Source of the DNA: Aeromicrobium yanjiei
Lineage (GTDB): Bacteria > Actinomycetota > Actinomycetes > Propionibacteriales > Nocardioidaceae
Direction: 5' to 3'
NCBI RefSeq assembly: GCF_009649075.1
Contig: NZ_CP045737.1
Coordinates: 1,302,001 to 1,366,000, forward strand
Length of the DNA stretch: 64,000 bases
The position numbers and the translations under genes were made by a program. Below, piece after piece: positions 36,821-45,261 of the stretch. Position 1 is the first letter of the stretch, and each line of letters starts with the position of its first letter. The notes beneath the pieces were generated by a model. That model had not been told where the DNA came from. It saw only the letters and a list, made by a program, of their open reading frames with translations, and did not search any database.

Positions 36821-37054
36821 ATGCACGAGTCACACCCCACCGACTCGGTGGTCGTCGACTGCGATCGTTGTCTCGTCCGCAGCCCCAGCGCGTGCGGCGA
36901 CTGCGTGGTCACCTTCCTGCTCGGGGCACCGCCGGCCGGCATCGAGATCGACGCCGCCGAGATGTCGGCCCTCGAGGTCCTGTCCGATGCGGGGCTGACC
37001 CCGCCGCTGCGCCTCGTGACGCCACTGGCAGGTCCCGAGACGCAGGCCGGGTGA
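36821..37054 (+). CDS. small double-CxxC conserved hypothetical protein
   Basis: A 77-residue protein with CDRCLVRSPSACGDC, two CxxC pairs seven residues apart, which could bind zinc or a metal cluster. The rest (VVTFLLGAPPAGIEIDAAEM, LTPPLRLVTPL) resembles short actinobacterial proteins of unknown function found here. AGGAGG at 36809-36814 gives a strong ribosome site, and TAGCGT (36765-36770) could be the -10. It stands alone upstream of the riboswitch. Confidence 0.85.
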   Translation: MHESHPTDSVVVDCDRCLVRSPSACGDCVVTFLLGAPPAGIEIDAAEMSALEVLSDAGLTPPLRLVTPLAGPETQAG

Positions 37055-37116
37055 CCCCGCCGACATCTGCGCGATTGAGTTGAATTGCCCCATGCCTGCA
37101 CCTACAGTGATCAACT

Positions 37117-37300
37117 GTGCGTCCGGTGAACGCCGTCCCTCCAGGATGGTGTCGGACGCACCGTCGAGTCGTCGCAGCCATGGGGAAGATGTCTGAGGCG
37201 AACCGGGGAACCACGTCAGTGGGGTGAATCGGTCCGTGCGTGCACGGATCGTAGGGCAATCCGCGGCCCGAACCCGTCAGCTCACCCGGTAGACGTCGAG
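37117..37300 (+). promoter_or_regulatory. c-di-AMP riboswitch (ydaO-yuaA type)
   Basis: The leader holds the ydaO core: GGCGAACCGGGGAACCAC (from 37198), TGGGGTGAATCGG, then GGCCCGAACCCGTCAGCTCA and CCCGGTAGAC (to 37294). GTCT (37191) can pair with AGAC (37294) to close it. A 9-bp hairpin GTGCGTCCG/CGGACGCAC (37117-37125, 37153-37161) precedes it. In Actinobacteria this motif precedes cell-wall hydrolase genes, as here. ydaO RNAs bind cyclic di-AMP and usually switch expression off (established). No clear terminator follows, so control could be at translation. Confidence 0.9.
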
Positions 37301-37316
37301 GATGTAGGAGTTCTGC

Positions 37317-38318
37317 GTGCGCATGCACACCACTGTTGTCCAGCGTCGTCGTCAGGTCCGCCGCCGGGGCATCGCCGTCGCGGCTGCCCTGACCGTATCT
37401 GGAGCGCTGTTCGCGTTCCCGTCGGCCCACGCCGATCCGGCCGTGACCGCCAAGGACGTCGAGAAGGCGTTCCACGAGGTCGAGCTCATCAACGAGCAGG
37501 TCAACGCCCTGGGCGAGCAGACCAAGAAGACGCAGGCCGAGATCGACGACCTCACCGACGACATCGAGCGCCAGCTCACGACGTATCGCCGCCAGAAGCA
37601 GGCGCTCGGCGATGCGATCGTCCAGCAGCAGATCGATGCGCCCCTCGGCCCGACCGCGAGCCTCCTGGGCAGTGACAACCCCGAGCAGTTCCTCGAGGGA
37701 CTCGGCGCGGTCCAGGCACTCAACAGCACGCGCGCCGACGAGCTCGCGACGTTCGGTCGCACGAGCAAGCAGCTCAAGAACCGGCGCGCCCAGCTGGAGG
37801 ACCGGCAGAAGACGCTGCAGGCGGCCAAGAAGGAGACGGCCGCCAAGCGCGCCAAGATCCGCACGAAGTACGAGGCGGCCAAGGCTGAGCTCAACCGCCT
37901 GGACGCCGCCGAGAAGAAGAAGATGAACACCAGCAACACCACGGTCGACCCCAAGGTCACCGCCAACCTGAAGGGCTCGGGCAAGGGCAAGCAGGCGCTG
38001 GCCTTCGCGATGGCGCAGATCGGCGACCCCTACGTCTACGGCGGCACCGGACCCGACAGCTGGGACTGCTCAGGACTCGTCATGAAGTCGTGGGCCGCGG
38101 CCGGGGTCTCGATCCCGCGAGTGGTCGGACCGCAGATCGCGGCGGGCCAGGCCGTGCCGATGGACCAGCTGCAGCCCGGCGACATCGTTGCTTATGGCGA
38201 CATGTCGCACGACGGCCTCTACCTCGGAGACGGCCGCGTCGTGCACGCGCCGCGTCCGGGCAAGAGCGTCGAGATCACCTCGCTGAGCGGGTTCACCCGC
38301 GCCGCCCGGGTCGGCTGA
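37317..38318 (+). CDS. NlpC/P60 peptidoglycan hydrolase
   Basis: A 333-residue secreted enzyme. A signal peptide (about 1-40, cleavage after SAHA) is followed by a coiled-coil region (about 45-210) and the NlpC/P60 domain (about 220-333), with the catalytic Cys in PDSWDCSGLVMKSW and His in DMSHDGLYLGDGRVVHAP. It resembles mycobacterial RipA-family endopeptidases that cut stem peptides. The GTG at 37317 is 6 bases after AGGAG. Expression is predicted to follow c-di-AMP through the riboswitch. Confidence 0.95.
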   Translation: MRMHTTVVQRRRQVRRRGIAVAAALTVSGALFAFPSAHADPAVTAKDVEKAFHEVELINEQVNALGEQTKKTQAEIDDLTDDIERQLTTYRRQKQALGDAIVQQQIDAPLGPTASLLGSDNPEQFLEGLGAVQALNSTRADELATFGRTSKQLKNRRAQLEDRQKTLQAAKKETAAKRAKIRTKYEAAKAELNRLDAAEKKKMNTSNTTVDPKVTANLKGSGKGKQALAFAMAQIGDPYVYGGTGPDSWDCSGLVMKSWAAAGVSIPRVVGPQIAAGQAVPMDQLQPGDIVAYGDMSHDGLYLGDGRVVHAPRPGKSVEITSLSGFTRAARVG

Positions 38319-38325
38319 CACCCGA

Positions 38326-39576
38326 TTGGCCGAGCGCAGCCTGCGGCCGTCGCCCAATGCGGCGGCCGCGCTGGTGCTCGTGCTCCTCGTCGGAGCGCTC
38401 GTCCTCTGGCAGCGTCCGTGGTCCGAGGGGACCGGACGCCCTGGGGTCGTGCCCATCCCCGCTGACGCCCCGGCCCGTCTGACGGCACAGCTGCGCGAGC
38501 TGTCGGCCGCGTCCACCGAGGCCGACTTCGTGGCCGCCGCGGGCGATCTCGACCGGGGACGTTCCTTCGGCCGGCGGACCTGGGCCTCCCTGCGGGCGCT
38601 CGGCGCCCGCGACGTCTCGTGGCGCTACATCAGCGGGGGAGACGTCGCCGACCGCTCGGACGGCTCCGCCCGCATGGTGGCGGAGGTGTCGTGGCGGCCG
38701 GGGCCGGACTCGGGGCTCGACGGCGGCGAGCTCCATCGCGCCGCGGTGGCGTTCCGCGTGCAGCCGCAGGACGACGGTGGGCTGTCGATCGTCGGCGCGG
38801 CTCCGCGGACGGGCCTCCTGCCGATCTGGCTGGCCGGTGCGGTGACCGTCGAGGAGACACCCGGCAGCGTCGTCCTGGCCGTGGACGGGGGAGACCAGCG
38901 GCTGCCCATCGCAGACATGGTGGACACCGCGCGACAGGCGGTGGAGCGCACCGTTCCTCGTGGTCGCGACGACGTCGTGGTCGTGTCGCCGCGCACGCAG
39001 GCGCAGATGGCTGACATCGTGGGCCAGCGCGTCGCGGACGTGCGACAGATCGCTGCGGTGACGACGCGCCTCGACCGCAGCACGGGGTCGTCGGCGCCCG
39101 TGATCGTGCTGAACCCCGCGGTCTTCGCGACGATGGATCGGCGGGCCGCCCAGGTCGTGCTGAGCCACGAGGCGACGCACCAGCTCACCCGTGCGGTGGG
39201 CAGCCCGGCGCAGAGCTGGGTCGTCGAGGGCTTCGCCGACTACGTCGCGCTGCGGGACGACACCGCGCCGCTGTCGGTCAGCGCGGGGCAGATCCTGGCC
39301 CAGGTCCGGGCCGGCACGGTGCCCCGGTCCCTGCCGACCAGCGCCGACTTCGACGGGGTGAGCCACGGTCTCGGCGCGGTCTACGAGTCCGCCTGGATGA
39401 TCTTCCGCCTGCTGGACCGGGACCACGGCCGTGCCGCGGTCGTCCGTTTCTACGGCTCCGTCCTGGCGGGCACGCCGGTCGACACCGCGCTGCGAGACGT
39501 CTTCGGGCTGACCGAGGACGAGCTCACCGCGCGGTGGCGGGACTACCTGACGAAGAGCGCCTCGACCGTGTCGTGA
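38326..39576 (+). CDS. membrane-anchored peptidase MA-like metallohydrolase
   Basis: A 416-residue protein with an N-terminal membrane anchor (about 12-29, AAAALVLVLLVGALVLW) and a gluzincin-type zinc site, VVLSHEATHQLTR (HExxH) followed by VEGFADYVALRD with the downstream Glu. The N-terminal half has no recognised domain. A TTG start at 38326 fits the frame, 7 bases after the hydrolase stop, so the two are probably co-transcribed. Its last 34 bases overlap the acyl-CoA synthetase gene on the other strand. Substrate unknown. Confidence 0.82.
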   Translation: MAERSLRPSPNAAAALVLVLLVGALVLWQRPWSEGTGRPGVVPIPADAPARLTAQLRELSAASTEADFVAAAGDLDRGRSFGRRTWASLRALGARDVSWRYISGGDVADRSDGSARMVAEVSWRPGPDSGLDGGELHRAAVAFRVQPQDDGGLSIVGAAPRTGLLPIWLAGAVTVEETPGSVVLAVDGGDQRLPIADMVDTARQAVERTVPRGRDDVVVVSPRTQAQMADIVGQRVADVRQIAAVTTRLDRSTGSSAPVIVLNPAVFATMDRRAAQVVLSHEATHQLTRAVGSPAQSWVVEGFADYVALRDDTAPLSVSAGQILAQVRAGTVPRSLPTSADFDGVSHGLGAVYESAWMIFRLLDRDHGRAAVVRFYGSVLAGTPVDTALRDVFGLTEDELTARWRDYLTKSASTVS

Positions 39577-41273
39577 AAGTCGCGCAGGACCAGGCTGCGC
39601 TTGACCTTGAACGAGGGGGTCAGGTAGCCGTTGTCCTCGGTCCAGTCCTCCGGGAGGATCTGGAACTTGCGGATCGACTCGGCCTGCGAGACCTGCGTGT
39701 TGGCGTCGTCGATCGCCTTCTGCACCTCGGCCCGGAGGGCGGGGTCGTCCAGGCTGCCGGTCCAGGTCTCGGTGTCGATGGTCACGAGCGCGGCGACGAA
39801 GGGCTTGCCGTCGCCGACCACCAGGCACTGGCTCACCAGGGCGTGGGCGCGCACGCGATCCTCGAGCGCAGCGGGCGCGACGTTCTTGCCGCCCGCCGTG
39901 ACGATGATCTCCTTCTTGCGGCCGGTGATGCGGATGTAGCCGTCCTCGTCGATCTCGCCGAGGTCGCCGGTCGCGAACCAGCCGTCGGGATCGAGCGCCT
40001 CGGCGGTCGCCTCGGGGTTGCGCCAGTAGCCCTTGAACACCTGGGGACCGCGGAAGCTGAGCTCGCCGTCGTCCGCGATGCGCACCTCGGTGCCCTTGAA
40101 CGGCTTGCCGACCGTGCCCAGTCGCAGATCGCTCGGGCGGTTGGCGCAGAGCGCCGCGGTGGTCTCGGTCAGGCCGTAGCCCTCGATGATCGTGACGCCG
40201 ATGCCGCGGTAGAAGTGGGCCAGGCGCTCGCCGAGGGGAGCGCCGCCGGAGACGGCGAACTCGGTGCGGCCGCCGAGGGCGTCACGCAGCTTGCCGTAGA
40301 CGAGGCGGTCGAACAGGGCGTGCCGGGCGCGCAGGGCGAGCCCCGGCTTGCCGGAGTCGAGAGCCCGGCTGTAGCTGATCGCGGTCTGCGCCGCACGGTC
40401 GAAGATCTTGCCCTTGCCGTCGGCGTACGCCTTGCCGCTCGCGGAGTTGAACACCTTCTCGAACACGCGGGGCACGCCGAGCACGAACGTCGGCTGGAAG
40501 GACCCGAGGTGCGTCACGAGGTCCTTGACGTCGGCGGTGTGGCCGAGCTTGGCGCCGACGCGGATCGCGCCAACCTGGATGATGCGGGCGAACACGTGGG
40601 CCAGCGGCAGGAACAACAGCGTCGAGCTGCCCGGCACGAACATCTCGGGGAGCTCGTCGAGGACGACGCCGAGCTCGTAGCGGAAGTTGCCGTGGGTCAG
40701 CTGGCAGCCCTTGGGGCGTCCGGTCGTGCCGGAGGTGTAGATGAGGGTGGCGAGGGTGTCGCTGGTCAGGGCGGCCCGGCGCTCCTCGAGCGCGGCGTCG
40801 CTGACGTCGGTCCCGAGCGAGCGGATCGTGTCGAGACCGCCGGCGTCGATCGTCCACACGTGCTGGAGATCGGGAGCCTCCTCGGCTGCCTCCTTGACGC
40901 GGGCGGCATGACCGTCGCTCTCGACGATCGCGGCCACGGCACCGGAGTCGGACAGGATCCACGCGATCTGCGACGTCGAGGACGTCTCGTAGATCGGCAC
41001 GGTCGCCGCGCCGATCCACCAGATCGCGTAGTCCGCGACCGTCCACTCGTAGCGGGTCTTGGACAGCAGGGCCACGCGGTCACCGGCGGACACGCCCGCA
41101 CCGATCAGGCCCTTGGCCACCGTCGTCACGTCGCGGTGGAACTCGGCGAGGGTGATGTCGGTCCAGGTGTCGCCGTCCATCCGGGCCAGTGCTGCCTCGT
41201 CGGCGTGTTCGGGGAGGCGGTCGAGGATGTCTTCGGTGAGGTTGCCCAGATCGGGCTCAGGAGGCTGCATCAC
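39543..41273 (-). CDS. long-chain acyl-CoA synthetase (FadD15-like)
   Basis: A 576-residue AMP-forming enzyme. The AMP-binding motif YTSGTTGRPKGCQLTH, IIEGYGLTETTAA, the YWRNPEATAEALDPDGWFATGD block and the ITGRKKEIIVTAGGKNVAP hinge are intact; the family activates fatty acids to acyl-CoA. Gene order matches Rv2187 (fadD15). The GTG at 41273 lies 7 bases after TAGCCT (41281-41286, reverse), with an ATG as second codon, so translation from GTG on a leaderless transcript is favoured. Confidence 0.94.
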   Translation of the reverse strand: MMQPPEPDLGNLTEDILDRLPEHADEAALARMDGDTWTDITLAEFHRDVTTVAKGLIGAGVSAGDRVALLSKTRYEWTVADYAIWWIGAATVPIYETSSTSQIAWILSDSGAVAAIVESDGHAARVKEAAEEAPDLQHVWTIDAGGLDTIRSLGTDVSDAALEERRAALTSDTLATLIYTSGTTGRPKGCQLTHGNFRYELGVVLDELPEMFVPGSSTLLFLPLAHVFARIIQVGAIRVGAKLGHTADVKDLVTHLGSFQPTFVLGVPRVFEKVFNSASGKAYADGKGKIFDRAAQTAISYSRALDSGKPGLALRARHALFDRLVYGKLRDALGGRTEFAVSGGAPLGERLAHFYRGIGVTIIEGYGLTETTAALCANRPSDLRLGTVGKPFKGTEVRIADDGELSFRGPQVFKGYWRNPEATAEALDPDGWFATGDLGEIDEDGYIRITGRKKEIIVTAGGKNVAPAALEDRVRAHALVSQCLVVGDGKPFVAALVTIDTETWTGSLDDPALRAEVQKAIDDANTQVSQAESIRKFQILPEDWTEDNGYLTPSFKVKRSLVLRDFHDTVEALFVR

Positions 41274-41406
41274 GTACGGCAGGCTACTCTCACGACCCTG
41301 GCCGAACCCAACGGGCTGCGGCCCAGGACCCATGACTCCCGGCGCGGGTGCCCACCGCCGGAACCACTAGCATGGACCCACACCACGAGCCGACCGAGGA
41401 GGGCTG

Positions 41407-41844
41407 ATGGCGCGCACCACGAGTGACATCGTCATCGACGCCACCCCCGACAGCATCATGGGCGTCATCGCCGACTTCGCGTCCTACCCCGTGTGGGCGA
41501 CGGGCGTGAAGACCGCCGACGTCGTGGTCGAGGGAGAGCCCGGACGGGCCAAGCAGGTCCACTTCGTCCTGGACGCCTCGCCGATCCGCGACGAGTACGA
41601 CCTCGGCTACGTCTGGGACGGCAGCCGCACGGTCTCGTGGAGCCTCGTCGAGCCCGGCAAGATGCTGACCTCGATGGACGGCGCGTACGTCCTCGAGCCG
41701 CTCGGCGACGCGCAGACGCGGGTCACCTACCAGCTGGCCGTCGACGTCTCCGTCCCGCTGCTGGGGATGCTCAAGCGCAAGGCCGAGAAGGTCATCATCG
41801 ACACCGCCCTCAAGGGGTTGAAGAAACAGGTCGAGGCCCTGTGA
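41407..41844 (+). CDS. SRPBCC (polyketide cyclase-like) protein
   Basis: A 145-residue START/SRPBCC-fold protein (SDIVIDATPDSIMGVIADFA, YPVWATGVKTADVV, a long C-terminal helix KRKAEKVIIDTALKGLKKQ). The fold binds hydrophobic ligands; the ligand is unknown. It neighbours the acyl-CoA synthetase as in M. tuberculosis (Rv2185c). GAGGAGGG precedes the ATG, and TAGCAT (41368-41373) may be the -10, leaving a short leader. Confidence 0.9.
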   Translation: MARTTSDIVIDATPDSIMGVIADFASYPVWATGVKTADVVVEGEPGRAKQVHFVLDASPIRDEYDLGYVWDGSRTVSWSLVEPGKMLTSMDGAYVLEPLGDAQTRVTYQLAVDVSVPLLGMLKRKAEKVIIDTALKGLKKQVEAL

Positions 41845-42143
41845 CCGGATCAGGCCCCGCTGCGGACCTCGGTCCGGACGGGGACGAGCCCGTAGGCACG
41901 ATCGCCGAGGAGGCGTTCAAGCTGTTCCGCGCCGTGACCGGCGGCTCCGAGGAGTCCGCCTCCGGCGCGGGAGGCTCGGACGGCCACACGTGCTCGACGA
42001 CGTGGTGCCCGATCTGCCAGGTCGCCGACGTCCTGCGTGACCATCCCGAGGCAGTCGCCTCGGTGACCCAGTCGGCGGCCGCCCTCGCCCGGTCGCTGCG
42101 CGACCTGGTGGACACCGCCCTCGCCCCTCAGGAGAAGCAGTGA
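41841..42143 (+). CDS. small conserved hypothetical protein with CxxxxCxxC motif
   Basis: A 100-residue protein with a disordered, acidic and Gly/Ser-rich N-terminal half and a conserved HTCSTTWCPICQVADVLRDH motif whose three Cys could bind metal. The C-terminal helix is rich in Ala, Ser and Asp. Function unknown. It overlaps the SRPBCC gene by GTGA and the first ROK gene by 4 bases, so the four genes from 41407 to 44124 form one coupled operon. Confidence 0.82.
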   Translation: MTGSGPAADLGPDGDEPVGTIAEEAFKLFRAVTGGSEESASGAGGSDGHTCSTTWCPICQVADVLRDHPEAVASVTQSAAALARSLRDLVDTALAPQEKQ

Positions 42144-43087
42144 CCCTCGCCATCGGCGTCGACATCGGCGGGACCAAGATCGCGGCCGGACTGGTGTCGG
42201 ACACGGGGACGATCGTGCAGTCCGTGTCCGAGCCGACCCCGGACGACGCGACCAAGATCCCGGCGATCGTCGCAGACCTCGTCGAGCGGCTCGCAGGTGA
42301 TGAGCGTCCGGTGGGCGTCGGCATCGGCGCCGCGGGATTCGTGGGGGAGGACCGTGCCACGGTGCGGTTCGCGCCCAACATCGACTGGCGCGAGGAGCCG
42401 TTGGCCGCTCACGTGCGGGCGCTGGTCGATCTGCCGATCGTCGTCGAGAACGACGCCAACGCCGCCGCGTGGGGAGAGTTCCGCTTCGGCGCGGGCGAGG
42501 ACACCGACGACCTGCTGCTCATCACGATCGGCACGGGCATCGGCGGCGGCATCGTCCACCACGGTCAGCTGTTCCGTGGCGGGTTCGGTGTCGCGGCCGA
42601 GATCGGTCACATGCGGGTCGTCCCGGACGGCATCCTGTGCGGCTGCGGCCAGCGCGGCTGCTACGAGCAGTACGGCAGCGGCAGCGCGCTCGTCCGCGAC
42701 GCCCGCGAGAGGGTCTCCAACGGTGACCCCGGCGCAGCGTCGATCGCGGCCCTGGCCGACGGAGACCTGTCCCGCATCACCGGTCCCGCGGTGACCAAGC
42801 TCGCGCAGGACGGTGACCCCCTCGCCGTGGAGCTGCTCACCGAGCTCGGTCGCTGGATCGGCGAGGGCGCGGCCGTCCTTGCCGCGATCCTCGATCCCAG
42901 CGTGATCGCGATCGGCGGAGGGGTGGCCGCCGCGGGCGATCTGCTCCTCGAGCCGGTCGTCGCCGCGTTCGAGACCCATCTTCCGGCGCGGGCACACCGC
43001 CCGGAGGCCGCCCTGCGCCTGGCCGCCCTCGGCAACGAGGCGGGCATCATCGGAGCGGCCGACCTCGCGAGAGTGGAGCCCGCCTAG
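42140..43087 (+). CDS. ROK family sugar kinase (first of two)
   Basis: A 315-residue ROK kinase. The ATP-binding start is GVDIGGTKIAAG, the catalytic Asp is in VENDANAAAWGE, and the zinc motif is CGCGQRGCYEQYGSG. The family's main actinobacterial member, S. coelicolor GlkA, phosphorylates glucose. It overlaps both neighbours by a few bases. It is clearly a paralogue of the next gene. Confidence 0.9.
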   Translation: MTLAIGVDIGGTKIAAGLVSDTGTIVQSVSEPTPDDATKIPAIVADLVERLAGDERPVGVGIGAAGFVGEDRATVRFAPNIDWREEPLAAHVRALVDLPIVVENDANAAAWGEFRFGAGEDTDDLLLITIGTGIGGGIVHHGQLFRGGFGVAAEIGHMRVVPDGILCGCGQRGCYEQYGSGSALVRDARERVSNGDPGAASIAALADGDLSRITGPAVTKLAQDGDPLAVELLTELGRWIGEGAAVLAAILDPSVIAIGGGVAAAGDLLLEPVVAAFETHLPARAHRPEAALRLAALGNEAGIIGAADLARVEPA

Positions 43088-44124
43088 TGGCAGACAAGCT
43101 GGCCGTCGGCATCGACATCGGTGGCACCAAGATCGCCGCCGGAGTCGTCGACGAGGACGGGCACGTCCTGGCCCGACTGAAGCGGGAGACCCCGACCACC
43201 GAGCCCCTCGAGGTGATCGACGCGATCGCGGAGATCACCCAGGAGTTCCGTCGTGAGCACCACATCCGGGCGATCGGCGTCGGCGCGGCAGGCTTCGTGG
43301 ACGCCACGCAGTCCACGGTGCTGTTCGCCCCCCACCTCGCGTGGCGCCACGAGCCGCTGCGTGACTCGGTCGCGCGGCGCACAGGGCTGCCGGTCCTGGT
43401 CGACAACGACGCCAACGCCGCGGGCTGGGCCGAGTGGCGGTTCGGTGCCGCCCAGAACGAGGCCGATCTCGTCCTCATCACGCTGGGAACGGGCATCGGC
43501 GGTGCGATCGTCATCGACGGCCAGCCCTACCGTGGACAGTTCGGCATCGCCGGGGAGTTCGGCCACATGCAGGTCGTGCCCAACGGCAACCAGTGCGAGT
43601 GCGGCAACCAGGGGTGCTGGGAGCAGTACGCGAGCGGTCGCGTGCTGACCCGCCGGGCTCGTGCTGCGGCCACCGACGGCACCGAGATCGGCAAGCTGTT
43701 CCTCTCCGAGGCCGGCGGCTCGGTCCAGCGCATCGAGGGTCACCTGGTCACCAAGCACGCCAAGGCCGGCAACGAGGAGGCGATCCAGTGGATCGCCGAC
43801 GTCGGTGACTGGCTCGGGGTCGGCATCGCCAACCTGGCCGCAGCGCTGGACCCGGGGATGTTCGTGATCGGCGGCGGCGTCAGCGACGCGGACCAGCTGC
43901 TGATCGGCCCGGCACGAGCCGGGTTCGCGCGGACGCTGACCGGTCGCGGCTACCGCGCCGAGGCCCGCATCGTCCGTGCACACCTGGGCCCTGAGGCCGG
44001 TCTGATCGGCGCGGCCGACATGGCCCGGCTCACAGCACGGCGCCGTCGTCCGGCCAATCCCTCTGCGAAGGCCCGTGTTCGGGCAGCTGCAAGAAAAGGT
44101 ATGTCGCCGAAGCCACGAAGATGA
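43087..44124 (+). CDS. ROK family glucokinase (second of two)
   Basis: A 345-residue ROK kinase with GIDIGGTKIAAG, VDNDANAAGWAE and the zinc motif CECGNQGCWEQYASG. It has more conserved glucokinase-like blocks than its upstream neighbour (LGTGIGGAIVIDGQPYRGQF), so it is the better glucokinase candidate. A basic tail of about 30 residues (RRRRPANPSAKARVRAAARK) is encoded over the 3' end of a reverse-strand gene, a 95-base overlap. Its start shares one base with the previous stop. Confidence 0.92.
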   Translation: MADKLAVGIDIGGTKIAAGVVDEDGHVLARLKRETPTTEPLEVIDAIAEITQEFRREHHIRAIGVGAAGFVDATQSTVLFAPHLAWRHEPLRDSVARRTGLPVLVDNDANAAGWAEWRFGAAQNEADLVLITLGTGIGGAIVIDGQPYRGQFGIAGEFGHMQVVPNGNQCECGNQGCWEQYASGRVLTRRARAAATDGTEIGKLFLSEAGGSVQRIEGHLVTKHAKAGNEEAIQWIADVGDWLGVGIANLAAALDPGMFVIGGGVSDADQLLIGPARAGFARTLTGRGYRAEARIVRAHLGPEAGLIGAADMARLTARRRRPANPSAKARVRAAARKGMSPKPRR

Positions 44125-44425
44125 GTGCGGCGCCGGCGACCACCGACCGGCCCAGGTACACGTGGGCCACGGTCGCCAGCACCAGGAGCAGCGGGGCACC
44201 GATCACGCCGATCCACCCCAGCAGGACCCCGCGGCGACGCGGCATCAGGCCCGCAGGCTCGACCTGCCGGTAGAACGGCTCCTCGGCCGGCTCGGGGTCC
44301 TCGTCGTGCCGGTCCGCGTGCTGGGCGGGGGACGGCTGCGGGGCCGGGTCCGCGGGCTCGTCGGGGAACGACAGGTCGAGGTGGAGGCCCTCGACGATGC
44401 GGTCGAAGTCGTCCTTCTCAGCCAC
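44030..44425 (-). CDS. small membrane protein of unknown function
   Basis: A 131-residue protein with an acidic, Pro-rich cytoplasmic N terminus (about 1-60), a basic PRRRG patch and two membrane segments (about 67-86 and 92-112). No family is recognised. It overlaps the hydrolase gene by 8 bases, so it is expressed with it. Its 3' end lies within the second ROK gene on the opposite strand. The pattern of an acidic tail before two membrane helices is common in actinobacterial hypothetical proteins. Confidence 0.75.
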   Translation of the reverse strand: MAEKDDFDRIVEGLHLDLSFPDEPADPAPQPSPAQHADRHDEDPEPAEEPFYRQVEPAGLMPRRRGVLLGWIGVIGAPLLLVLATVAHVYLGRSVVAGAALIFVASATYLFLQLPEHGPSQRDWPDDGAVL

Positions 44426-45182
44426 GACTCGCGCCCACGTGCTGATCGATGAACGCGGCCGTGTGGTCGAAGATCCTCGGCGCGTCGTTGTCGAGGGTCG
44501 CGACGTGGAAGCTGTCGTGAAGAGTGATGAGCTCCTTCACCGGGGAGGCGACGCCGTCGAGGATGATCGCCTGGGAGGTCTCGTCCACGACGTGGTCGTC
44601 GGCGGACCGGAACAGCAGGAGCGGCGCGGTGACGCGGTCGAGGCCCGCGCGGACGTCCTTCCACATCTTCAGCTGCGAGGCCAGCGCCTTGAGCGGGGTG
44701 CGGTCGTAGCCGACCTCGTCCTGCCCGGGCCTCTTGATGTCGTTGCCGATGCCGGGCATCGAGGGGATGACTCGCTGCAGGACGGGGACGAGCTTGACGT
44801 CGAGACGCTTGACGCTGACGGCGGGGTTCACGAGCACCAGGGCCGCGACGTCGGCCGGACGTTGCTCAGCGAGTCGCAGCGCGAGGCAGCCGCCCATCGA
44901 CAGCCCCGCGACGACCACCCGGTCGCAGGTCTGGTGCAGCTGCGTCAGGGCCGTGTCGACCTCGGCGTACCAGTCCTCCCAGCGGGTGGTGTTCATGTCC
45001 TGCCAGGTCGTGCCGTGCCCGGGCAGACGAGGGACGCGGACCGAGTGACCCCGCTCCACCAGGTCCTGCGCCCACGGCGTCATGGACGCGGGGGAGCCGG
45101 TGAATCCGTGGCTGAGCAGCACACCGGTGCGACCGCCGTCAGCGGCGTACGGCTCGGCTCCGGGCAGGAGGGCGGACGTCAT
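44418..45182 (-). CDS. alpha/beta hydrolase, carboxylesterase or monoglyceride lipase type
   Basis: A 254-residue hydrolase. The nucleophile elbow is VVVAGLSMGGCLALRLAE, the oxyanion region is VLLSHGFTGSPASM, the acid is in FRSADDHVVDETS and the catalytic His is in LHDSFHVATLD. This matches Est30-like carboxylesterases/monoacylglycerol lipases. The start could be the ATG at 45182 (MTSALLPGAEP) or the pair at 45191-45194; no strong ribosome site separates them. It is divergent from plsC, and a lipid-related role is plausible. Confidence 0.9.
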   Translation of the reverse strand: MTSALLPGAEPYAADGGRTGVLLSHGFTGSPASMTPWAQDLVERGHSVRVPRLPGHGTTWQDMNTTRWEDWYAEVDTALTQLHQTCDRVVVAGLSMGGCLALRLAEQRPADVAALVLVNPAVSVKRLDVKLVPVLQRVIPSMPGIGNDIKRPGQDEVGYDRTPLKALASQLKMWKDVRAGLDRVTAPLLLFRSADDHVVDETSQAIILDGVASPVKELITLHDSFHVATLDNDAPRIFDHTAAFIDQHVGASRG

Positions 45183-45261
45183 GTCGTCCATCATCCATCA
45201 TCCGTGGGCATGACGGCTCGTCCTGTGCGAAAGCCGCCTCGTTCGGAGTAGTGTCCTGTCC

